64,000 nt of DNA from Paenisporosarcina antarctica. GTDB lineage: Bacteria; Bacillota; Bacilli; Bacillales_A; Planococcaceae. Below the pieces are notes generated by a model that was not told where the DNA came from, searched no databases, and worked only from the letters and a program-made list of their open reading frames with translations. Positions 55,517 through 63,566 of this stretch are shown here, piece by piece. The first letter of the stretch is position 1, and each line of letters opens with the position of its first letter. The DNA lies in the NCBI RefSeq assembly GCF_004367585.1, contig NZ_CP038015.1, positions 2,610,001 to 2,674,000 on the forward strand. Direction: 5' to 3'. Both the position numbers and the translations under genes were made by a program.

Positions 55517-55794
55517 GCTTTAGGGATACAAATGAAAAAGCAGCTGAGATTGTATTTCCAGCTGCTTTTTTTGCGTTTAGAATTAATAAAAATGAATAGG
55601 ATTTTCTTTCAAAATCCTATTCAGAAAGAATACATCAAAATTTTATTTTGTCCACCTTTTGTTCACTTTTTATACCCAAAATTAAATTTTGCCCACAAAA
55701 AAGATCCCAAATATTAATTATCTCGAGTTTGTGAAAAGTCATCTCTCTTAGAGCCACTTGCGTTCATAGGCTTTATAAAGTATGCTTTTAAAAA

Positions 55795-56374
55795 ATGAGA
55801 GTGGTGACTGACATAACTTCTTATGTATTAAGTGTGGGTTTGAATGGCATGAAAGGACAAATTATTAAAGTCGAGGCGACAGTGAGGAATGATAAGGAGC
55901 AGTGTGTCATTATCGGACTCCCTGATACCTCTATTAAGGAATCTAAAGAACGGATATTGAATTGTTTGCATGCCCTTGGCCAAGATATTGATATGAAGAA
56001 AATCACAATACACTTGTCTCCTGCCGATGTTAAGAAACAAGGTACCTCTTATGATGCCGCGATGTTACTAGCAGTACTACAGGCGATGTCTAAAAACCCT
56101 GTACCCATTTCCGACAAAACATGCATTATTGCTGCACTAACTTTGGATGGTCATTTAACTACTTTTCACAGCATGATTCCAACTATTCATCAAGCGATAT
56201 TACTTGGCTTTAAGCAAATTTATCTCCCCCCATTGAACTATCTATATTTGCACAAGCAACAGATATTGAACTGATTCCACTATCTCATATGACACACTTA
56301 CTCTCCCATTTACGAGGAAAACCCTCCCTTTTCAAAGATGAAATGATCCTTATTCCATTAGATAACTATCCCTC
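55795..56374 (+). pseudogene. YifB/ComM-type AAA+ protein gene, N-terminal remnant cut by IS21
   Basis: The first 145 codons give a ChlI/ComM N-terminal domain: DITSYVLSVGLNGMKGQIIK, ATVRNDKEQCVIIGLPDTSI, ITIHLSPADVKKQGTSYDAA. Near 56230 one base is lost in a C run and the frame changes; the restored frame reads ELSIFAQATDIELIPLSHM and LLSHLRGKPSLFKDEMI before the IS21 end at 56375. Past the IS (59006) the frame could continue as STEENDKVPHVCFSAILLH and then stops. The AAA+ domain is absent. Family members aid branch migration in transformation. Confidence 0.82.
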
Positions 56375-56535
56375 TGATTACAGCCATTAAAATTTACCAT
56401 CTCTGCCAACTTATTTACCACCTAGCGCCAAAGAATTTACCAGTAAACGCCAACCATATTACCACATGACTGAATACCTTTATATAATGAATGTGCACAC
56501 CTTATGGTGTGACATTGTTATAGGAGGTATTTTTT

Positions 56536-58092
56536 ATGCTTCAATATTCCAGGATTTTGAGGTTGAAGGAGGAAGGGTTTAGTCTAAGAAGTATTGCATC
56601 GAGTACCGGAAATTCAAGGCAGAAAGTGACGGAGGTGATTGAGCGTGCTGAGAAGAAACGACTGTCAGGTCCACTTGATGAGGAGATGGATGATAAGTGG
56701 CTTGAAGATTTTCTCTTTCCCGAAAAGGCACTTGAAAATTCAGGTCGACAGCCCCTGAAATTCGATTATATCCATGATGAATTGGCAAAGCCCAATGTCA
56801 CACTGACTCTCCTTCATCATGAATATGAGGCGGAATGTCGGATGAACAACAAGATTCCTTATTCATATCGAAGTTTTCTTCGTCATTACAGTAATTATGC
56901 GGCCAAGTATAAAGCTACTATGCGGATCCGTCGTAAACCAGGAGAAATCATAGAGGTCGATTGGGCTGGTTCTACGGCTTTTATCCTCGATCGCGATACG
57001 GGAGAAAAGGTGAAGGCATATGTCTTTGTGGCAACTTTACCGTGTAGCCAGTTGTCTTATGCGGAAGCCAGTCTCTCGATGAACCTGTCTTCGTGGATCA
57101 CCGCACACAACCATATGTACGAATATTTCGGTGGGACAACGCAAATCATCATACCAGATAACCTGAAGGCAAGTGTGACGAAACATACGCTACAGGAGCT
57201 CGTCTTAAACCCTACATATCGGGAGATGGCAGATCATTATAAAACCGTCGTCATGCCAGCTAGGGTGGGTGCACCTAAAGACAAGCCAAGTGTAGAGGGG
57301 GCTGTCGGTGTTATTTCCACATGGATCATCGCTGCACTTAGAAACACTCATTGTTTCAGTATTGATGAATTGAACCATGAAATTCAGAAGAAGTTAAAGG
57401 AGTTCAACAACCGGTCTTTTACAAGAAAGCATGGATCTCGGTTTTCCGCATTCGAAGAAGAGGAGAAATTTGCGCTTTCCCCCCTTCCTTCCAAATCCTA
57501 CAAAATGTCGGTCTGGAAAACAGCCAAAGTGCGACCTGACTATCATGTCTCTATTGAAAGTATGTTCTACTCTGTCCCCTATGAATATATCAACAGACAG
57601 ATAGAAATACGGATAACAGAAAATCTAATCGAGGCCTACTTCAACCATATGCGGATCGCTTCCCATAAACGATTATATGGCAAGTTCGGGCAGTTTTCTA
57701 CTAATCCTGACCACATGCCAGATAATCATCGGATCTATATCGAACAGAATCCAGAGAATGCAAAAGAATGGGCAAAAGGTATTGGAGAGAATACTTTAGC
57801 GGTGATTGGATATTTATTAGAGCATTCACAGAATGAGAAATTGGCATTGAAATCAATCTTCTCTTTGAAGAAGACTGAGCAACGCTATTCAAAATATGAG
57901 ATCGAGCGTGCCTGCAAGATGATCCTCTCTATGACGCCAAGACCGTCGGTCAAGGCTGTACAGACGCTTCTATTGAATAATAAAAAGAGTGATACGGAAC
58001 AAGAACTGAACAGGAAGATTGAAAAGAGAGAAAGCAAATATGGCTTTACACGTGGAGATGCATATTACGGGGGGAGAGATAACAATGAATGA
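56536..58092 (+). CDS. istA: IS21-family transposase IstA
   Basis: 518 residues. N-terminal helix-turn-helix (RLKEEGFSLRSIASSTGNSR), then an rve/DDE integrase core with PGEIIEVDWAGSTA (first D), IIIPDNLKASV (second D) and APKDKPSVEGAVG (E). The C-terminal part has the Mu-type beta-barrel segment VSIESMFYSVPYEYINRQIE. Full length for the family. The stop overlaps the istB start by eight bases. Confidence 0.95.
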   Translation: MLQYSRILRLKEEGFSLRSIASSTGNSRQKVTEVIERAEKKRLSGPLDEEMDDKWLEDFLFPEKALENSGRQPLKFDYIHDELAKPNVTLTLLHHEYEAECRMNNKIPYSYRSFLRHYSNYAAKYKATMRIRRKPGEIIEVDWAGSTAFILDRDTGEKVKAYVFVATLPCSQLSYAEASLSMNLSSWITAHNHMYEYFGGTTQIIIPDNLKASVTKHTLQELVLNPTYREMADHYKTVVMPARVGAPKDKPSVEGAVGVISTWIIAALRNTHCFSIDELNHEIQKKLKEFNNRSFTRKHGSRFSAFEEEEKFALSPLPSKSYKMSVWKTAKVRPDYHVSIESMFYSVPYEYINRQIEIRITENLIEAYFNHMRIASHKRLYGKFGQFSTNPDHMPDNHRIYIEQNPENAKEWAKGIGENTLAVIGYLLEHSQNEKLALKSIFSLKKTEQRYSKYEIERACKMILSMTPRPSVKAVQTLLLNNKKSDTEQELNRKIEKRESKYGFTRGDAYYGGRDNNE

Positions 58093-58834
58093 ACAGACGT
58101 TAAACAAATTACATGAGATGAAACTCAGTGCAATGGCTGAGGCTTATATTGAACAAGAAACAAATCGTGACTTTCAGAAGATGGATTTTGACGAGCGTCT
58201 TTCGTTACTTGTCGACCTTGAATATTCCCGCCGAAAAAGCAACAAGCTTCAACGTCTGATACAAGCATCTTCGTTCATCAACTCAAATGCATGTATTGAA
58301 GACATTGAATATTTCGCAGACCGTAGACTCAACAAAGAGTTGATACTCAAACTCGCGAATGGTGCTTATCTAATGGATGGACACGATATTATCTTGAAAG
58401 GACCGACAGGCTCCGGAAAGACCTATCTCGCTACAGCCTTTGGCGTATCGGCTTGTCGACAATCGTTCAAAGTGAAATACATCCGATTACCTGAACTATT
58501 GGATGAACTGACTCTGGCCAAACTCGCAGCAGATGGAAGCTATCGAAGACTCATCAAAAAATATACAAAAGTGGATCTGCTCATCTTAGATGAGTGGCTA
58601 TTAACTGAACTTTCTACCGAAGAGGCGACAATCCTATTAAAGATATCGGAATCGCGACATAAGCTGGCGTCTACCATCTACTGTTCACAGATCGATCCAA
58701 CTGGATGGCATCTTAAGTTAGGAAATGAAACAATAGCTGAAGCGATACTGGATCGGATCATACATGACTCCTATCAAATCATGATAGACGGTGAAATATC
58801 CATGCGCGAGAGACATGGTTTAGTGCAGGCGTAA
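58085..58834 (+). CDS. istB: IS21-family helper ATPase IstB
   Basis: 249 residues of the DnaC-like AAA+ family: Walker A LKGPTGSGKTYLATAFG, Walker B VDLLILDEW, and sensor region STIYCSQID. It selects target DNA and stimulates IstA. ATG 58085 has GGGGGGAGA seven bases upstream; the usual longer frame from 58019 overlaps istA too far. Confidence 0.95.
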   Translation: MNEQTLNKLHEMKLSAMAEAYIEQETNRDFQKMDFDERLSLLVDLEYSRRKSNKLQRLIQASSFINSNACIEDIEYFADRRLNKELILKLANGAYLMDGHDIILKGPTGSGKTYLATAFGVSACRQSFKVKYIRLPELLDELTLAKLAADGSYRRLIKKYTKVDLLILDEWLLTELSTEEATILLKISESRHKLASTIYCSQIDPTGWHLKLGNETIAEAILDRIIHDSYQIMIDGEISMRERHGLVQA

Positions 58835-58869
58835 CTCAATATCATCTAGCTTTTTTCAATATCAAATGC

Positions 58870-58909
58870 GAAAACCCTACAACATAAACACAACGTTGTA
58901 GGGTTTTCG
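58870..58909 (+). terminator. Terminator at the 3' end of the istAB transcript
   Basis: GAAAACCCTACAAC and GTTGTAGGGTTTTC form a 14-bp perfect stem inside the element. Confidence 0.85.
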
Positions 58910-59040
58910 TATTCTTGGTAAAGTGGTTGGCATTGAGTGGTAAAAATCTTGTCACTCGGTGGTAAATTTCTTGGCAATAGTGGTAAAATCCAATGGCTGT
59001 AATCACCCTCCACTGAAGAGAATGATAAAGTCCCACATGT

Positions 59041-59375
59041 TTGTTTTTCTGCTATCCTGCTCCATCCTTTTTGAACCGGGAACTCTTGAAAGATTTTCTG
59101 CCACCACCTTACGCGAAAACGAATGCTGATTATTGTACCTATTGCCTCACCTATCGACAAACAGTTGAGGAAGATCCACATGTAGAAAACGTGGACATAC
59201 CCGATTTCTATTCATCTGTTCCATGAATTCAAAAGGGAAAGAGACGATCAAGTGACCAAGTCACTTAATCGTCTCTTTCAATTGAAGATGCAACTTCCTC
59301 AACTATAAATTTTCATTGTTCTCTGTCATATGTGTTCGCATGCAACAACCTCGCTCGAGTGCTGTCCCTGGGTCA
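59041..59375 (+). repeat. R3 copy 4 with coding-like 5' tail
   Basis: The frame from TTG 59041 to TGA 59226 ends KTNADYCTYCLTYRQTVEED then VENVDIPDFYSSVP. It is followed by GAGACGATCAAGTGAC/GTCACTTAATCGTCTC and the R3 flank to CTCGAGTGCTGTCCCTGGG. R3 copy 2 carries a decayed form of the same codons (LTYRQMNEENPH), so R3 may descend from the 3' end and terminator of a small Cys-containing gene. Confidence 0.6.
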
Positions 59376-59639
59376 GACTCAAATGCATCTAAATTTGTGG
59401 CTGCCCCAGGGACACGCCGACAAAGATAACATGCAGTCAGATCTTGAATTGTAGTAAAATGTCAGAATTCTGTAGAATTGTTTCCATCCCTGGGACGCGA
59501 ATTTAATTTAAGCTTGTCTTCAATGTTTTAACCCTTATATTCCGTTAGACAGAAATCACTTGGTATTCGCTTTGATATAAAGTCACAACTATACTATTAA
59601 TCTACTAGAAATAAATTCATCACGATTACTCCCACTGCG
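59376..59639. other. Gene-free stretch with CCCTGGGACGCGAA phrases
   Basis: GTGGCTGCCCCAGGGACACG (about 59398) and CATCCCTGGGACGCGAATTT (about 59490) repeat a phrase also present at 5709, 28913, 60268 and 61148. No gene seen. Confidence 0.4.
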
Positions 59640-59795
59640 CAATGTTGTTTCTTAAAATTTAATGTACTTGTACCTTTTCGACGCTTAATGCTCGCCTCTG
59701 GTCGTATATTAATTTACGGTCATCAAGAAAGTTCTCTTCAAAAAATTGACTCCACAATAACCTTCACCTAATACCTTTTCCGACAATATCTCCAT
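59640..59795 (-). pseudogene. 5' remnant of a second copy of the gene at 37010
   Basis: The DNA matches about 37550-37705, for example GAGGCGAGCATTAAGCGTCG and GTGGAGTCAATTTTTTGAAG on the minus strand, with small deletions that break the frame. The upstream flank and the hairpin unit near 59890-59935 also match the 37.7-38.0 kb flank. Confidence 0.65.
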
Positions 59796-59978
59796 CCTAT
59801 CCCCCAAACAAATTGATCTATCCTTTCAAATTTCGACAAATTACCAAAAAATCCTTTAAAAATTAAATAAAGAAAAATAGGCTATTTTCATCCATGAAAA
59901 TAAGCAGCCGAAAATGCAAATTCGACCGCCTCTGTATTTCTATATAATTCATTGGAATGATAGCGGTCTCCAACAAAC

Positions 59979-60210
59979 GGTGCCACCCATGGTCGGTTTT
60001 GTGATCAAATTGACAAATAATATGCGAATAATTGAAAAAATAGACACTTTTGAAACTAAATATTCCCATTATATCGCTATGGGTGGGACCTCTATTTTTA
60101 TGATAATTCATGAAAACGTTTTTTATAAGGATAAAATTTAATGAAAACTATCTAACACTATATCCAGTAAATTAATTATGCATATTTAGTGAATTAATTG
60201 AATTGTTTTT
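59979..60210 (+). repeat. Interspersed repeat R2, diverged copy
   Basis: GGTGCCACCCATGGTCGGTT ... ATGGGTGGGACC pair as the R2 inverted arms; AATTGTTTTTTACAGGTACC is the R2 terminus. The middle is poorly conserved. Confidence 0.6.
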
Positions 60211-60284
60211 TACAGGTACCCGACACTATGAATTGTAGTAACATGTCAGAATTTTGTAGAATTGTTTCCATCCCTGGGACGCGA

Positions 60285-60535
60285 AAATTTAGACACCAAT
60301 GTCCCTCAATTTGTGGCTTACACAGGTACGTAAAATCCTAGCTTGAAGCGAGCGCAGCGTAGATTATCTCGAACAATAAAGTGGCAAATCGGCTAGCTGT
60401 GCCACCAATTTATCACTTCGGTTTTGAACGTTTCTGTAACGAGTTAGCGAGAGTGTCATCATCTAACACTGCATCGAGCTAGTTTTCAGCTCGTCATGAA
60501 CAGCAAACCCGCTGCATCATAACCTTGAGAATAAC
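60285..60535 (+). repeat. Interspersed repeat R1, copy 17 (f, g and b modules)
   Basis: ACACCAATGTCCCTCAATTT, GTGGCTTACACAGGTACG, AAGTGGCAAATCGGCTAGCTG/TGCCACC, GAGAGTGTCATCATCTAACA and ACCCGCTGCATCATAACC. Ends a few bases from the frameshifted zinc-ribbon gene. Confidence 0.78.
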
Positions 60536-60539
60536 CAAC

Positions 60540-61104
60540 TTAACTCTTATTTTGCCACTCGATTTCATCTGAAGGATCCAAAGTCTCAAGCTTTATCTGA
60601 AACCCTTCATAAGCCATTAGCATCTTGCCGATTTCATCCCAAGTGTACGATTTTCCGTCAACAACCAACTTAGGAACGACTTCCTCATCAGGATCATAGG
60701 CAATTCTCCCAGCCAAGGTTGTTCTTCAACGTATCGTAAGATTTGCCGTTTGGAAACTGTCCTTGCTCCACATACACCTCTGCCATTCCAATCTCTGCTT
60801 TCGCGATTAATTGAAGATACAACTCCTCTTGATCTGCATCCAATTCACCATGAACGACAAACTGAAACCCATCCGATTCTTCTGCTATCGCTTCCATGAT
60901 GATGCCAATTGGATCCAAGAGCTTTCTCAAACGCAAACGGTGCACCTTACCTTCACCGTCACGAATCGTAACACCTTCCGGATAGCTCTTTGCTTTTATC
61001 CCTAGTTTTTTAAACATTTTCTCGTTATAACAATCCAAACATAAAAGCTCTGTACCGAAACGGATATAAGCATCAGTATTTCCACACAGTTGGCATTCAG
61101 CCAT
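60540..61104 (-). pseudogene. Zinc-ribbon protein gene, second copy, one frameshift
   Basis: ATG 61104 (AGAGGT eight bases upstream) starts MAECQLCGNTDAYIRFGTEL and LCLDCYNEKMFKKLG, then VTIRDGEGKVHRLRLRKLLD and QGQFPNGKSYDTLK. Near 60720 the frame shifts, and the true C-terminus follows: TLAGRIAYDPDEEVVPKLVV, DGKSYTWDEIGKMLMAYEGF and PSDEIEWQNKS to TAA at 60540. Restored length is about 188 residues. Two C-x-x-C pairs and a basic middle suggest a nucleic-acid or regulatory binder; family known to me only as an unnamed DUF-type protein. Confidence 0.7.
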
Positions 61105-61224
61105 CCCCGCTACCTCTTTCACTTTCTAATTTTTACTCATTCTCTACTTGTTTCCGTCCCTGGTACGCGAATTATTATGATTAAATTATAACAGAAGAGT
61201 TCTATACGACACCTATCCTAACAG

Positions 61225-61316
61225 AGGGGGAACCCATTCCCTACAGCTTTTATGGAATTTCCCATGCAATTTTTAGTGTATATTCTGATTAATTTTTCAC
61301 ACAGGTACGCGATTTA
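61225..61316 (+). repeat. R2 repeat, 3' part
   Basis: GGGAACCCATTCCCTACAGC, TTTTATGGAATTTCCCATGC and TTTTTCACACAGGTACGCGA match the R2 end. 61105-61224 and 61317-61461 show nothing else. Confidence 0.65.
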
Positions 61317-61541
61317 ATAATTTCATGGCTGTTCATACTCAACACTTGAGATAAATAGGTAACCATCTTAGCTTATTTGTTACAGAAAGAAGAAATGACT
61401 GCTACTATTTTTGATTAAAAATGGGCCATCTTAATTTAACGAATACTATTTCTTTAAAAAATAACAGAAAGTTCTTACATTTATGAGTGGAATATATTAT
61501 GATAAAAGGAGACATGTAAGAGTACATGTTACAAAGGATAT

Positions 61542-61811
61542 ATGAGAATTAATGTTCATGTAATAATGGGATTAAATGAGGATTCAATTGGACTTGCAAA
61601 CAATTTAAAAGAAAATTACGAAGTTGTTTATATATGTGATGGCATCGTTAAAACCTTACATGTACGCGAAGACTTTACCTATGTCGGTGAACAGTTTATC
61701 CATGATATGGATCCTCTCGTTACTAAGGTTTTTGTTTATGAACCACCCTATAAAACTGGCAAGCTAGTTAACAAATCAAGATCGTTTGTTATGGAGAGGA
61801 TTAAGCTTTAG
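61542..61811 (+). CDS. 93-residue family protein, copy 3 (89 residues, diverged)
   Basis: MRINVHVIMGLNEDSIGLAN, EVVYICDGIVKTLHVREDFT and YEPPYKTGKLVNKSRSFVME; the last residues are shortened. The leader lacks nine bases compared with copies 1 and 2, so AAAGGA lies only three bases from the ATG, too close for good translation. Terminator (61823-61862) kept. Confidence 0.7.
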   Translation: MRINVHVIMGLNEDSIGLANNLKENYEVVYICDGIVKTLHVREDFTYVGEQFIHDMDPLVTKVFVYEPPYKTGKLVNKSRSFVMERIKL

Positions 61812-61822
61812 GGATTTAGAAT

Positions 61823-61862
61823 AAAAAAGCAGCTGAGATTGTATTTTCAGCTGCTTTTTTGC
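61823..61862 (+). terminator. Terminator of 93-residue gene, copy 3
   Basis: AAAAAAGCAGCTGAGA and TTTTCAGCTGCTTTTTT with a T run. Confidence 0.85.
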
Positions 61863-61984
61863 GTTTAGAATTTATAAAAATGTATAGGGTTTTCTTTCAA
61901 TATTCTATTCAGTAATAATCATAAACGGCGACTGTTCAAACTCTGGCGAAACATTTTTAAAAAAATTTACCACTGTATCGGCTC

Positions 61985-62100
61985 CGTTTTCCGACTCGCT
62001 TTGGACGGCAAACCTGCTGCATCATAACCTAGGAAGTAAAAAGCATTTTGCGGCGGGTGTGCGTCCTTCGCTCGCATTCAACCTTCACGTGCATAGTCTT
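61985..62100 (+). repeat. R1 fragment, copy 18
   Basis: CGACTCGCTTTGGACGGCAA, CTGCTGCATCATAACCTAGG and GGCGGGTGTGCGTCCTTCGC, then directly R2, the same junction as at 40975-41100. Confidence 0.75.
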
Positions 62101-62129
62101 TCGAGTGCTGTCATTGGGACGATTTTTTA

Positions 62130-62385
62130 AGGTGCCACCCATTATGTATTTTGATCTATTTCTGATAAGATCGGGTGATAATTTGCTAAAAAATGATACA
62201 CTTCATAATTTTTTATCGAAATTTTTCAATTCAATTGTTACGGGTGGCACCACTTAAATTATGAATATTTATAAAATTGAATATTTCGTCATAATTAATT
62301 TCAAGAAACCCATTACCTACAGCTTTTATAGAATTCTTTAAGCAATTGTAGTGTATTTTCTGAATAGTTTTTTACACAGGTACCC
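62130..62385 (+). repeat. Interspersed repeat R2, copy 3 (arms best preserved)
   Basis: TTAAGGTGCCACCC (about 62126-62140) and GGGTGGCACCACTTAA (about 62241-62257) are clear inverted arms about 100 bases apart; then CCTACAGCTTTTATAGAATT, TAGTGTATTTTCTGAATAG and TTTTTACACAGGTACCCGAT. Confidence 0.8.
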
Positions 62386-62492
62386 GATTTTTAAACACAA
62401 TTTTACACTGTCTAATAAATTGGGGCTTAACCAGGTACCTGTTTTTCGTAGCTTTTTGAATGGCTGTAATCACAGCACAGGAATGGATTTTA

Positions 62493-63491
62493 TCATTCCT
62501 TAAAATTCTTCTCAAATCTCCATGCATCCTTACACATAGAAATTATATCTCGTTCAGCTATCCAACCTAATTCTCGTTTTGCTTTCGAAACATCAGCGTA
62601 GCATGAAGCAATATCTCCCGGTCTGCGTTCTATATTTTCGTAAGGTATTTCGATTCCATTTGCTTCTTCAAAAGCTTTCACTAATTCCAATACACTGGTT
62701 CCTTTACCGGTTCCTAAATTATACTTATGAACACCTTCTGAGTGATTGTTCAATGCAGCAACATGGCCATCTGCTAAATCAAGCACATGAATATAATCGC
62801 GAACTCCTGTACCATCGACAGTTAAGTAATCATTTCCAAAGACTTTCAATTCCTTTAATTTACCTTTAGCCACTTGAGTAATATAGGGCATAAGATTATT
62901 TGGTGTACCATTGGGTGCTTCACCGATCAATCCACTCTCATGAGCTCCAACAGGATTGAAATATCTTAGGATTGATATAGAAAACTGTGGGTTGGCTTTA
63001 GCAACATCTGTTAAAATGCGCTCGCTCATCGCTTTCGTTTCACCATATGGATTCGTTGTTGGCAAAAGATCCATATTCTCTACAAGCGGTACAGTAGTAT
63101 TGTCACCATATACTGTTGCCGAAGAACTAAATACAAATTTATTTACGCGATATTTAAGGCAAGCTTTGACAATAACCATCGTATTTACTATGTTGTTATA
63201 ATAATATTCTATTGGCTTTTTTACAGATTCACCAACCGCCTTAAGTCCAGCAAAATGAATAACAGCATCAATCTTACAGTTACTAAAAATCACATCAACA
63301 GCTTGTACATCCGTTACATCAATCTCATAGAAAGTTACTTCTTTATCTGTAATTCGCATAATCTTCTCAACCGTCTCACGTTTACTGTTACAGAGATTAT
63401 CAGCAATTAATACTGTATGTCCTGCTTCTAGTAATGCAATGGAGGTGTGAGAACCTATATAGCCAGCTCCGCCGGTTACTAGTATGTTCAT
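62493..63491 (-). CDS. galE: UDP-glucose 4-epimerase
   Basis: 332 residues. NAD loop VTGGAGYIGSH (5-15), FSSSATVYGDNTTVPL with catalytic Ser, NPYGETKAMSE with Tyr-x-x-x-Lys, and ILRYFNPVGAHESGLIGEAP. Interconverts UDP-glucose and UDP-galactose for surface polysaccharides. ATG 63491 follows AAGGGAG by nine bases; the longer frame to 63521 is less likely. It follows a flippase gene on the same strand, so it belongs to a polysaccharide cluster that continues to the right. Confidence 0.95.
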   Translation of the reverse strand: MNILVTGGAGYIGSHTSIALLEAGHTVLIADNLCNSKRETVEKIMRITDKEVTFYEIDVTDVQAVDVIFSNCKIDAVIHFAGLKAVGESVKKPIEYYYNNIVNTMVIVKACLKYRVNKFVFSSSATVYGDNTTVPLVENMDLLPTTNPYGETKAMSERILTDVAKANPQFSISILRYFNPVGAHESGLIGEAPNGTPNNLMPYITQVAKGKLKELKVFGNDYLTVDGTGVRDYIHVLDLADGHVAALNNHSEGVHKYNLGTGKGTSVLELVKAFEEANGIEIPYENIERRPGDIASCYADVSKAKRELGWIAERDIISMCKDAWRFEKNFKE

Positions 63492-63566
63492 TAGGCTAAC
63501 GCTCCCTTTTAAAATGTTCAATTCTACTTAACCGTTATATCACTATAGTAGCTCCATTTTCCTTAA

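Larger units (their letters stand above)
53973..55635 (+). repeat. Large direct repeat, copy B (about 1.66 kb)
   Basis: Matches 39246-40905 from TTTTTTCAGTGATGTTCAGACC to CAGAAAGAATACATC in the same orientation, including R1 fragments at 54940-55050. Small differences include a one-base loss that breaks the 170-residue gene. 53702-53972 contains only short R2-like pieces (TAGGTACCCGTTTTTTAG at 53824). Confidence 0.85.
56375..59005 (+). mobile_element. IS21-family insertion sequence with target duplication
   Basis: Terminal inverted repeats begin TGATTACAGCCATT (56375) and end AATGGCTGTAATCA (59005), giving TG/CA ends. Inside each end lie several TTTACCAC/GCCAA repeats, the IS21 multiple-terminal-repeat pattern. 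CCCTC occurs directly on both sides (56370-56374 and 59006-59010), a 5-bp target duplication. istA and istB are intact, so the element may be active and is recent. Length about 2.63 kb. Confidence 0.92.
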
